This document shows, piece after piece, positions 1-7,074 of a stretch of DNA of 9,239 nt; the stretch's first letter is position 1, and every line of letters starts with the position of its first letter. The notes beneath the pieces are model-generated. The model had not been told where the DNA came from and searched no databases. It worked only from the letters and a program-made list of their open reading frames with translations. Source of the DNA: Candidatus Omnitrophota bacterium. GTDB lineage: Bacteria; Omnitrophota; Gorgyraeia; JAFGHF01. Location of the stretch: positions 1 through 9,239 of the forward strand of contig JAMXCY010000029.1 in assembly GCA_024543015.1 (NCBI GenBank), read 5' to 3'. The translations under genes were made by a program, and so were the position numbers.

Positions 1-442
1 TTCTCTTTAGGTCTTCTAAAGTAAGACCTTGCGCATCCAGGGCCTGCTCAAATTCTTTTTCATTGTTAAAACCTTGCTTGACTCCTTCCAGGCGTGCCTC
101 TAGTTTCTCCGGGTTAACCTTAATCTCAAATTTTTTAGCTTCAGAGAGAATGAGCCTTTCCTCCACCATCTGGTTGATAATATTTTCCTCTGCCTCTTTA
201 ATCTTTCGGGCAAGCTCCTCAGGATTTGTAAACATGCTTTTTAATTTCACTTTTAAGGTAGCTACCACCCTATTTAATTCGGACTGGGTAATTACCTCCT
301 CGTTTACTACCGCCACAATTCTGTCAATCCTGAGCGCGGTCGAACCATCAATGGTCTGGGCAAATAAATTTGTGTATAAAACGCAAACCAAGCCTATTAG
401 TACAATTTGTAAGTAGCTGCGTTTATTTTTCCGAAAGTTCAT
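1..442 (-). CDS. SurA-like periplasmic chaperone / peptidyl-prolyl isomerase, N-terminal part (3' end outside window)
   Basis: The visible 147 residues begin with a signal peptide: a basic start (MNFRKNKR), a hydrophobic core at about residues 11-27, and a likely cut after LFA at residue 28. After it comes the SurA_N hallmark IDRIVAVVNEEVITQSELN at residues 39-57, then a charged helical segment with MVEERLILSEAKK (residues 92-104). In the family this N-terminal domain binds unfolded outer-membrane proteins in the periplasm, and parvulin-type isomerase domains usually follow. Those would lie beyond the left edge, so isomerase activity cannot be judged here. The ATG at 440-442 is chosen because the signal peptide starts there and a good Shine-Dalgarno site lies just upstream. 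The gene overlaps the end of mfd by 20 bases and is probably the next cistron of the same operon. Alternatives are a PrsA- or PpiD-like protein. Confidence 0.82.
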   Translation of the reverse strand, partial: MNFRKNKRSYLQIVLIGLVCVLYTNLFAQTIDGSTALRIDRIVAVVNEEVITQSELNRVVATLKVKLKSMFTNPEELARKIKEAEENIINQMVEERLILSEAKKFEIKVNPEKLEARLEGVKQGFNNEKEFEQALDAQGLTLEDLKR

Positions 443-2315
443 TGACGGTCTCCCTTAATAGACGGCAGTAAAGATCAAAGCCTAATGCCGAGATCCAACC
501 GTGTTGTTCAGCGCCCAAGAGATTTCCTGCTCCGCGAATTTGTAAGTCCTCCATAGCAATTTTAAAACCGGAACCAAGAGAAGTAAATTTCTCAATCGCC
601 CTAAGACGTCTTTCGGCATCCTCGGTCCAGACATAACCGCTGGGGACAAGAAAATAGGCATAAGCCTTGTACTTAAACCGGCCTACGCGTCCTCTTAATT
701 GGTAAAGATCGGCCAGCCCAAACAGGTCTGCGCGATTAACAATAAGCGTATTGGCATTAGCTATATCAATCCCTGACTGAACAATGGTAGTGGCTACCAA
801 AACATCAATCTGCCCCTGAATAAATTGGAACATAATCTCTTCCAACTCTCGCTCAGGCATCTGTCCATGTGCACAACAAACTCTTGCCGGCAGGCTAAGC
901 TGCTCAATCCTCTTTGTAACTTTTTCTATGTCTTTAACTCTGTTGTGGATAAAATAACACTGCCCGCCTCTTTTGGTTTCCCTGGCAATGCTTTTTCTGA
1001 TCAACTCTTCATTATACTCTAAAACCTTGGTTTCAATAGGAACCCTTCCCAGGGGTGGTGTGTTTATTATCGATATATCCCGTGCACCCATTAAAGACAT
1101 ATATAAAGTACGCGGTATCGGCGTAGCCGTCAAGGTCAATATGTCTACCAGAAGCCTTAAGCGTTTTAATCTTTCTTTGTGTTTGACGCCAAAGCGCTGC
1201 TCCTCGTCAATAATAACCAATCCTAAATCCTTGAATTTTACATCGTAAGATATAAGCCTATGCGTGCCGATAACTATATCTACGACTCCTGAAGCAATGC
1301 CTGAAATAACTTGTCTTTGCTCTCCCGGGCTTTTAAACCTGCTAAGCATTTGCACATTTACAGGAAAGTCCTTTAATCTTTGTCTAAAAGTATAATAGTG
1401 CTGTTCAGCCAAGATCGTAGTGGGCACCAGCATCGCTACTTGTTTATTGTCCATCACTGCTTTAAAAGCAGCGCGTAAGGCTACCTCTGTCTTTCCGTAT
1501 CCTACATCGCCACAAATCAACCTATCCATAGGCTGAGAAGATTCCATATCCTCTTTCACTTGCCGGCTAGAGTTAGCTTGATCTGGCGTCTCCTGGTAAA
1601 CAAAAGAGTCTTCTAATTGTTTTTGCCAGTCGTTATCATCGGAAAAGCGGTGGCCTTCTAAAGCAGAACGGGCCGCCTGTATCCTCAACAATTCGCTGGC
1701 TAGTGAAAAGATACCTTTTTTAGTCCTTGACTTTATAGCCTGCCAAGCCTTGCCGCCGAGCTTAGAAATGCGCACAGGACGACTCTCAAGACCAATGTAC
1801 TTATTCACCAGATGTAAATCGGCGCTAGGCACATAGAGTTTATCACCATCGGTATATTCAATAATCATGTGATCCTGGTGCTGTTTTTCCCGCTTTAACT
1901 TCTTTATTCCCAGGTATCTACCAATGCCGTGGTTAACATGGACTACATAGTCACCAACTTCTATATCTACAAAATTGGCAATCGGCAACTCTTCCCCGAA
2001 ACCAATATAGCTTTTCTTGATCCTGCCATCTTTAAAGATATACTTGGGCAAGATGATAATTAGTTTGTGACTATCCAGGGTGTTTCCGGAAATCAAGTCA
2101 AAGCTGCGGATTGAGTTTATCTCCTCAGCTACAAACTCAATGCGGATAGGGTTTTCAAAGGTTACCGGGAAGATATCAACAATCCCACCTCGTAAGCTAA
2201 AGTCTGTCTCTTGATTAACCCCTGAACAGGATTGATAATTATATTCTACCAAGGTCTTGATTAGGTTTTTAAGTTCGATATTCTGGCCGGGATATAGTTT
2301 TAAGGAGGAAAACAT
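423..2315 (-). CDS. mfd: Short transcription-repair coupling factor (Mfd) lacking D1a, D3 and D7
   Basis: Mfd is a DNA translocase that removes stalled RNA polymerase from damaged DNA and recruits UvrA. Visible parts in order: a D2-like (UvrB-homologous) segment at residues 1-90 with LRGGIVDIFP and PIRIEF; the RNA polymerase-interaction domain at about 118-175 (GDYVVHVNHGIGRYLG); and a RecG-like superfamily 2 translocase with Walker A GDVGYGKT (269-276), DEEQ (370-373), TLTATPIPRTL (394-404), the GIDIANANTLIVNRAD helicase motif (515-530), RGRVGR (541-546) and a TRG-type segment around 577-612. The family is usually about 1100-1180 residues. This protein has 630. The N-terminal D1a, the region between D2 and the polymerase-interaction domain (D3), and the roughly 150-residue D7 are absent. 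The start shares one base with the argS stop (TAATG), and the end overlaps the SurA-like gene, so neither missing end can be recovered nearby. All translocase motifs are intact, which argues against a pseudogene. Confidence 0.93.
   Translation of the reverse strand: MFSSLKLYPGQNIELKNLIKTLVEYNYQSCSGVNQETDFSLRGGIVDIFPVTFENPIRIEFVAEEINSIRSFDLISGNTLDSHKLIIILPKYIFKDGRIKKSYIGFGEELPIANFVDIEVGDYVVHVNHGIGRYLGIKKLKREKQHQDHMIIEYTDGDKLYVPSADLHLVNKYIGLESRPVRISKLGGKAWQAIKSRTKKGIFSLASELLRIQAARSALEGHRFSDDNDWQKQLEDSFVYQETPDQANSSRQVKEDMESSQPMDRLICGDVGYGKTEVALRAAFKAVMDNKQVAMLVPTTILAEQHYYTFRQRLKDFPVNVQMLSRFKSPGEQRQVISGIASGVVDIVIGTHRLISYDVKFKDLGLVIIDEEQRFGVKHKERLKRLRLLVDILTLTATPIPRTLYMSLMGARDISIINTPPLGRVPIETKVLEYNEELIRKSIARETKRGGQCYFIHNRVKDIEKVTKRIEQLSLPARVCCAHGQMPERELEEIMFQFIQGQIDVLVATTIVQSGIDIANANTLIVNRADLFGLADLYQLRGRVGRFKYKAYAYFLVPSGYVWTEDAERRLRAIEKFTSLGSGFKIAMEDLQIRGAGNLLGAEQHGWISALGFDLYCRLLRETVNELSEK
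450..456 (-). promoter_or_regulatory. Shine-Dalgarno site of the SurA-like gene
   Basis: The minus strand reads AAGGGAG here, seven bases before the ATG at 440-442. It lies inside the last codons of mfd. It is the clearest ribosome-binding site in the window, where most other starts have only weak ones. It fixes the start of the SurA-like gene and supports the mfd stop at 423-425 as genuine. Confidence 0.7.
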
Positions 2316-2317
2316 TA
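2313..2317 (-). other. argS-mfd stop/start overlap (TAATG)
   Basis: The argS stop TAA (2315-2317) and the mfd ATG (2313-2315) share one base. The sequence just upstream is A-rich with no Shine-Dalgarno match, so mfd is probably translated by ribosomes terminating on argS. This also fixes the short N-terminus of Mfd: no longer in-frame form exists without running back through argS. Confidence 0.7.
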
Positions 2318-3994
2318 CATTTTTTCTGGGGCGGATATAGTCAACAGGCGCAAGCCATTATCAAGCACTATCCTTACCGCATCTATTAAGACTAACCTTG
2401 CGCAAGTTAACCGCAAATCCTCGGTAACCACCCTGTGTTTTTCATAGTAATGATGTAGGCTTTTGGCTAAATCTTGTAAATACGTAGTAACTCTATGTGG
2501 CTCAAGAGCTTGGGCGCAAGATTCTATTATGGAAGGAAACTTCCTTAATATCTGAATAAGATTCAATTCTTCGGCTTTATTTAATAAAGATAAGTCCTCT
2601 TTTTTCTGAAGTTTAAGTTTCTCTGAATTGGTTTTGGCAAATTTTAAAATGTTTAAAAGGCGCGCATGGGCATATTGAATGTAGTAGACCGGATTTTCCA
2701 AAGATTGCTTTTTAGCTAATTCTAAATCAAAGCGTAAATGAGAATCTCTATTTCTCATCAGAAAGAAAAACCTGGCCGCATCTTTCCCTACTGCTCGAGT
2801 GATATCATCGAGGCTTACATATTGGCCGGCCCTTGTAGACATGGGAATAACTTTATCTGCCTCAACGAGACTAACCAACTGCACTATTAATACTTTAAGA
2901 TTCTTTGCTTCATAACCTAAGGCACTAATTGCTGCTTTGAGGCGCAGAATATAGCCATGGTGGTCAGGACCCCAAACGTTTATTAGCCTGGTGAATCTGC
3001 GTCTAAACTTAGTTTGATGGTAAGCAATATCCGGTGCTATGTAAGTTAAGTTGCTATTGCTTTTTATTACCACTCTATCTTTATCATCTCCGAATCTAGT
3101 ACTGGCTAGCCACCAGGCCCCTTCCTTCTTGTAAAGGAAGCCTTTCTTTTTTAAAAAGGTTAGAGCTTGATCAATTTTACCGCTTTTGTTTAATTGCTTC
3201 TGGCTAAGCCAACAATCAAACCTCACTCCGAAAGCACTGAGATCCTCTTTTATCTTTTTGAGAATCTCAAGATAAGCAAACTGCGAAAAAAAAGACAACT
3301 TTTTCTGCCAATTCTTAACAAATTTGGGGCCGTATTTTTGTACCAACTCTTCAGCCAACTCATCAATATATTTTCCTCGATAGCCCGCATCAGGAAATTG
3401 AACATCGATTCCCAGAAGCCCCAGGTATTTAGCGCGCAGAGACTCTCCCAAGGTATCTATTTGAACACCCTCGTCATTTAAATAGTACTCTCGGGATACC
3501 TTATACCCGGCAAAACTTAAGATATTGGCCAGGGTATCACCAAAAGCCGCCTGGCGCCCATGGGCAACATTTAAAGGGCCTGTAGGGTTGGCGCTGACAA
3601 ATTCAATGTGCACCTTTTCAGCTTTACCAACTTTAAGCCGGCCAAAGTTACTGCCCTTTCTCTTGATTTCTAACAAGACCTCATGTAGACAAACCTTGCT
3701 CAAGAAGAAATTAATAAAGCCGGCGCCTTTAACTTCGATTTTTTCAATTGCTGGAAAAAGATCAGAGGATTGCAGGATTTTGTTTAACACCGTTTGTATT
3801 TGCTGAGCAATTTCTACAGGTGAGGCGTTCATCTGGCGGGCAAGAAGCATGGCTATGTTTGTGGAGAGCTCTCCAAAACGTTTATCTCTAGGGCAATCCA
3901 GCTTGAGTTCTGGAATTTCTTTTAATCTCTTAGAAATCGCGCTTTCTTTTATTGCTCTGGCAATAAGTGTCTTTATGCGCTTCTCGATGTCCAT
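2315..3994 (-). CDS. argS: Arginyl-tRNA synthetase
   Basis: This class I synthetase charges tRNA(Arg) with arginine in the cytoplasm. At 559 residues it has normal family length. The N-terminal tRNA-binding (Arg_tRNA_synt_N) domain covers about residues 1-100, with KGAGFINFFLS at 89-99. The catalytic core has the ArgRS signature SANPTGPLNVAHGRQAAFGD (134-153), in which the HIGH motif reads NVAH. It also has WGPDHHGYILRLKAA (341-355) and the KMSKS-equivalent PMSTRAGQ (384-391), which lacks the usual first lysine as in many ArgRS. The C-terminal DALR anticodon-binding domain follows, with ENPVYYIQYAHAR (433-445), LEPHRVTTYLQDLA (497-510) and the typical terminus ending in SAPEKM. The ATG follows the upstream HD-GYP gene by seven bases, and its ribosome-binding site is weak. 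It is almost certainly functional and sits in one operon with mfd. Confidence 0.97.
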   Translation of the reverse strand: MDIEKRIKTLIARAIKESAISKRLKEIPELKLDCPRDKRFGELSTNIAMLLARQMNASPVEIAQQIQTVLNKILQSSDLFPAIEKIEVKGAGFINFFLSKVCLHEVLLEIKRKGSNFGRLKVGKAEKVHIEFVSANPTGPLNVAHGRQAAFGDTLANILSFAGYKVSREYYLNDEGVQIDTLGESLRAKYLGLLGIDVQFPDAGYRGKYIDELAEELVQKYGPKFVKNWQKKLSFFSQFAYLEILKKIKEDLSAFGVRFDCWLSQKQLNKSGKIDQALTFLKKKGFLYKKEGAWWLASTRFGDDKDRVVIKSNSNLTYIAPDIAYHQTKFRRRFTRLINVWGPDHHGYILRLKAAISALGYEAKNLKVLIVQLVSLVEADKVIPMSTRAGQYVSLDDITRAVGKDAARFFFLMRNRDSHLRFDLELAKKQSLENPVYYIQYAHARLLNILKFAKTNSEKLKLQKKEDLSLLNKAEELNLIQILRKFPSIIESCAQALEPHRVTTYLQDLAKSLHHYYEKHRVVTEDLRLTCARLVLIDAVRIVLDNGLRLLTISAPEKM

Positions 3995-4001
3995 GTTTTT
4001 C

Positions 4002-5504
4002 TTAAGACTTCTGCTCTTTTATTAAACCCGGTTGCTTTTGTAATATATTTAAAAATACCTTTACAATAGCCGGGTCAAACTGCGTACCGCTATTGGCCTT
4101 TAATTCCTCTATTGCCTTGGCTAGGTTTAAGGCTTTGCGATATGGCCTTTCCGAAGTCATCGCATCAAAAGCATCGGCCACAGTCATAATCCTGGCTCCT
4201 AACTGGATTTCTTGACCGCTCAAGTTTGCGGGGTAACCTTTTCCGTCATATCTCTCATGATGCTGTTTAATCAATACGGCTACTTTATCTAAAAAACCAA
4301 TCGGCTCTAAAATGCGAGCTCCCTTTAAAGAATGCAGCTTTATTTCCTCCCATTCTTCCTGGGACAGCTTTGTCGACTTGGTTAGAATGTAATCATGGGT
4401 TCCTATTTTTCCTAAGTCGTGTAACTGACAGGCCTGGCTGGTAGTTTCGATCTGGGCAGGAGATAGGCCTAAATCTTGAGCAATAGCTAAAGCATATCTG
4501 GTAACATTTTCCGAGTGGCTGCGCGTGTAATGGTCTTTGGCATCCAAGGCCGAGGCCAAAGCAGAAATCGTGTGCACGTAAACCTCTTTGAGGCTTTTGT
4601 AAAGGAGAGCATTTTCTATAGCAATAGCTGATTCAGTGGCAATCTCTTTTAAGAGCAATAAGTCTTCTTCCCGAAAGCGTTCACCGTTTGTCTTATTATT
4701 CCCGTTGATCACGCCGATAATTTTATTTTCGGCTTCCAAAGGAACGGAGATTAGGCTTCCCGTGTAATACTTCTCGTGCTTGCGCCCGATAAAACGCGAG
4801 TCCTGATCCAGGGCATTTATTAAAAGCGCTTCTTTCTTGTTCCAAACCCATCCGGATATCCCCTGGCCTTGGATCATGCGCTGTTTTTCTATCTTATTCA
4901 AGTTTATTCCCTGCGCACACAACACCTTTAAGCTGTCCACATTAGATTTCTCAACCAAAAGTATCGTGCAAATCTTTAGGTTCAATACTTCCGTTGTCCT
5001 TTTGACAACCGTACTTAAAACTTCATTTAAGTCCAGCGTAGAGGAAACCTCCCGGCCTATTCTATAGATATAACCCAATTCTTTAGCTCTGTCTTTAGCA
5101 ATTTTTTCCAGGTTTTGGTTGTGCTTTCTTGTCTTCTCCTTAAAAATCTTCAGCTGTTGAAACATATGGTTAAAGCTAGAAACCAATTCCTGAATTTCGG
5201 AATAACCGCGGATTTTAAGACGGTGAGCAAAATTTCCCCGGGAAATCTCTTTGACTACTTTGACCAATTCCTTAATCGGCCTGTTTAACCTCTGGCTTAA
5301 GAAAAAAGAAATTAATACAGATAGAATAACGACTAAAGAGGTTATGATTAATCCTGAAAATAAGATTGTATTACGCAACTGCTCGACATCTTCGGCTTTG
5401 AGAATAGTTTCGGATATCTGCAAGAAGAAAAACAGGTAAGATAAACTAACAAGCAGGGTTAAGCAAGGAATAACCAGGACTAATCTTGTTTTGAATCTGC
5501 CCAT
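4002..5504 (-). CDS. Membrane HAMP-GAF-HD-GYP signalling protein, probable cyclic-dinucleotide phosphodiesterase
   Basis: The 500-residue protein has two membrane segments (about residues 7-30 and 45-69) around a loop of some 15 residues, too short for a periplasmic sensor domain. A HAMP linker follows at about 70-120 (RLNRPIKELVKVV), then a short coiled coil (about 121-145), a GAF domain (about 155-300) and an HD-GYP domain (about 308-490). Predicted metal ligands are all present: H330, H362-D363 (LHDLGKIG), H391, H415-H416 and D444. The signature HHERYDGKGYP (415-425) is canonical. HD-GYP proteins hydrolyse c-di-GMP or, in some lineages, cGAMP. The sensed signal, probably cytosolic via GAF or from the membrane, is unknown. 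The gene follows a paralogous GAF-HD-GYP gene by 12 bases and precedes argS by seven. No clear Shine-Dalgarno site precedes the ATG. The domain call is firm; the substrate is inferred. Confidence 0.93.
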   Translation of the reverse strand: MGRFKTRLVLVIPCLTLLVSLSYLFFFLQISETILKAEDVEQLRNTILFSGLIITSLVVILSVLISFFLSQRLNRPIKELVKVVKEISRGNFAHRLKIRGYSEIQELVSSFNHMFQQLKIFKEKTRKHNQNLEKIAKDRAKELGYIYRIGREVSSTLDLNEVLSTVVKRTTEVLNLKICTILLVEKSNVDSLKVLCAQGINLNKIEKQRMIQGQGISGWVWNKKEALLINALDQDSRFIGRKHEKYYTGSLISVPLEAENKIIGVINGNNKTNGERFREEDLLLLKEIATESAIAIENALLYKSLKEVYVHTISALASALDAKDHYTRSHSENVTRYALAIAQDLGLSPAQIETTSQACQLHDLGKIGTHDYILTKSTKLSQEEWEEIKLHSLKGARILEPIGFLDKVAVLIKQHHERYDGKGYPANLSGQEIQLGARIMTVADAFDAMTSERPYRKALNLAKAIEELKANSGTQFDPAIVKVFLNILQKQPGLIKEQKS

Positions 5505-5516
5505 ATTTTTATCTTT

Positions 5517-6647
5517 TTAATTGGAACCTTGCTGCTGTTGCGCTTTTTTAAAAGCACTAACAACCGCAGGGTCAAACTGTGTACCAGAGCATCTTTCCAG
5601 TTCGCTGCTGGCCTGTTCTGCAGAAAGTGATTTTTGGTATGGGCGGTGGGAAATCATGGCTTCATAAGCATCGGCTACAGCTAAAATCCGTGAACCAATT
5701 GGAATCTGATCAAATTTTATATCTTTGTCGGGGTATCCACCGCCTGAATAGTGAGCGTGATGATGTAGAATTATGGGCACTAAGTTACTCAATACTTCTA
5801 TATTATTTATTATTTCCGCACCTACCTGAGGATGCTTTTGAATAGTTTCCCATTCAGCGCGAGTCAGCGGATCTTGTTTTCTCAAGGTATTGATATCGAT
5901 ACCCACTTTGCCTAAGTCGTGCAGATAGCTTGAATATTGCAACGCGTCTTTCTGTAGTTCAGACAGTCTCAACTGAGCAGCAATCTTCAAAGCAATTTCC
6001 GCTACCTTTTCGGAGTGGCCGGCAGTGTAACTATCTTTGGCATCTAAGGCATTAGCGAGAAATCTGATAGCGCCCAAGTAGTTTGCCCGGGCCCTTTGGT
6101 ATAACCGGGCATTAGAGATGGCAATTGCCGCCTGAGAGGCAAACATAGAAAGGAGCCTTGCGTCTTCTTTACAAAAATAAGCAGGCGACTCACTATAGAT
6201 ACTTAAGACTCCGAAAGTTTTAAGCCTGTGCACCAGAGGAACCGAAAGCAGAGAACGTAAGTTCTCCTTCCGGGCAATAAAATTGTGCTGATAGCGGGAA
6301 TCTTTAAATAAGTCTTTAATGATATAATAGCGATTTTCTCTCAACACTCTCCCGGCAATACTCTCTCCCACTTTTATATTGCCTTTACGCAGATATGAAC
6401 GGTTTTTTAAACCGTAGTGAGCCTCCAGGATTAACTCTTTCCTGTTTTTGTGTAATAGTCTTAAGGAACATCCCTTGGTTTTCATAATTTGACAGGCCTT
6501 TTTAGTGATCATTTTTAACACCAAGGGCAATTGTAGTGTTGAAATTATGGATTTATTTACTTCATAAAAGGCAATAACCCCTTTATTCTGAAGTAAGTTA
6601 GGCCTTTGTTTGGATTGTCTTTTAGGTTTTGACTTATTTTGCGCCAT
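5517..6647 (-). CDS. Soluble GAF-HD-GYP protein with a degenerate GYP motif
   Basis: The 376-residue protein has no membrane segment. A basic N-terminus (NKSKPKRQSKQRP) precedes a GAF domain at about residues 25-182 (VGESIAGRVL at 93-102, LRSLLSVPL at 130-138) and an HD-GYP domain at about 190-370. Predicted metal ligands are kept: H211, H243-D244 (LHDLGKVG), H272, H296-H297 and D326. The GYP signature, however, reads HHAHYSGGGYP (296-306) instead of HHExxDGxGYP, so the glutamate and the aspartate are replaced by Ala298 and Ser301. Activity may persist because the metal-binding residues remain, or the protein may be mainly a receptor or partner. It resembles the adjacent membrane HD-GYP protein, and the pair probably arose by duplication with domain gain or loss. 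Its ATG overlaps the end of rsfS by 14 bases, which implies coupled translation. Confidence 0.9.
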   Translation of the reverse strand: MAQNKSKPKRQSKQRPNLLQNKGVIAFYEVNKSIISTLQLPLVLKMITKKACQIMKTKGCSLRLLHKNRKELILEAHYGLKNRSYLRKGNIKVGESIAGRVLRENRYYIIKDLFKDSRYQHNFIARKENLRSLLSVPLVHRLKTFGVLSIYSESPAYFCKEDARLLSMFASQAAIAISNARLYQRARANYLGAIRFLANALDAKDSYTAGHSEKVAEIALKIAAQLRLSELQKDALQYSSYLHDLGKVGIDINTLRKQDPLTRAEWETIQKHPQVGAEIINNIEVLSNLVPIILHHHAHYSGGGYPDKDIKFDQIPIGSRILAVADAYEAMISHRPYQKSLSAEQASSELERCSGTQFDPAVVSAFKKAQQQQGSN

Positions 6648-6990
6648 CTCTGTTTAAAGTTAACTTTGGGGCATCCCCCCAGAGCCTTTCCAGATCATAA
6701 AATTCTCTTACTGCAGGGGTAAAAATATGAACCACTACATTGGTGCAGTCTAGCAATACCCAAAGCGCATAACGATAGCCTTCGATATGCCAAATCTTAT
6801 GCCCTGATTGTTTAAGCTGCTCGATGATGTAATCAGCTATTGCTTTAACTTGCCGGGTTGAATTTCCAGTTAAAATTATAAAGAAATCCGTAACATTGGA
6901 GCTATTGCGCAGATCCAATATTACGACATCCTCGGCTTTTTTGCCTTTAGCAACCTTAGCGATAAATAAAGCCTTGGAACGAGAATTTAT
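6634..6990 (-). CDS. rsfS: Ribosomal silencing factor RsfS (Iojap/DUF143), with non-canonical start
   Basis: RsfS binds ribosomal protein uL14 on the large subunit and blocks subunit joining when nutrients are short. Family marks seen are the N-terminal helix SKALFIAKVAKGKKAEDVVI, the core VTDFFIILTGNSTRQVKAIADYI, the WVLLD and VVVHIF strands, and the terminus REFYDLERLWGDAPKL. The only usual start codon in frame is TTG at 6916-6918. It would give 94 residues and remove the conserved KKAEDVVI strand, so it is unlikely to be the true start. Reading upstream in frame, homology continues to an ATA at 6988-6990, six bases after GGGGTGG (6997-7003). A TAA at 6994-6996 closes the frame beyond that. 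I therefore place the start at ATA, giving 118 residues, a normal family length. The alternative is a GTG at 6998-7000 joined by a one-base shift in the AAA at 6986-6988. The gene follows nadD, a common pairing, and overlaps the next gene by 14 bases. The identity is secure; the start is inferred. Confidence 0.88.
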   Translation of the reverse strand: MNSRSKALFIAKVAKGKKAEDVVILDLRNSSNVTDFFIILTGNSTRQVKAIADYIIEQLKQSGHKIWHIEGYRYALWVLLDCTNVVVHIFTPAVREFYDLERLWGDAPKLTLNRDGAK

Positions 6991-7035
6991 CTCTTACCAC
7001 CCCGCTTTCGCCAACTGAAGGATCTAAGTTTAGCT

Positions 7036-7064
7036 ATTTTATCACAATTTATGCAAAAAAGCAA
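7036..7064 (-). promoter_or_regulatory. Predicted sigma70-type promoter upstream of rsfS
   Basis: On the minus strand, TTGCTT (7059-7064) and TAAAAT (7036-7041) are separated by 17 bases, matching four and five of six consensus positions. They lie in the only intergenic gap of the window (6991-7074, 84 bases). The transcript would begin near 7029, leaving a leader of about 40 bases before rsfS. It could drive rsfS, both HD-GYP genes, argS, mfd and the SurA-like gene apart from proBA-nadD. AT-rich DNA produces such matches by chance, so this is moderate evidence. I saw no convincing riboswitch or terminator in the same gap. Confidence 0.45.
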
Positions 7065-7074
7065 TAATTTTAAG

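Noticed and set aside
63..416. A plus-strand reading frame of about 117 codons at the left edge
   Set aside because: It lies opposite the clearly recognisable signal peptide and SurA-type domain on the minus strand.
360..442. Lipoprotein signal on the SurA-like protein
   Set aside because: Cys20 is preceded by GLV, which does not fit a lipobox; a cut after LFA at residue 28 fits better.
423..2315. mfd as a pseudogene or assembly fragment
   Set aside because: All translocase motifs are intact, there is no internal stop, and both ends overlap intact neighbouring genes.
2840..3580. Altered HIGH and KMSKS motifs in ArgRS (NVAH, PMSTR) as a sign of an inactive enzyme
   Set aside because: ArgRS commonly departs from both consensus motifs, and the rest of the protein is typical and full length.
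6634..6918. A 94-residue RsfS starting at TTG 6916-6918
   Set aside because: It would cut off the conserved KKAEDVVI strand and the preceding helix, both encoded in frame just upstream.
7046..7069. Inverted repeat between nadD and rsfS as a terminator
   Set aside because: The arms are AT-rich and imperfect, and no T-run follows the right arm on the minus strand.
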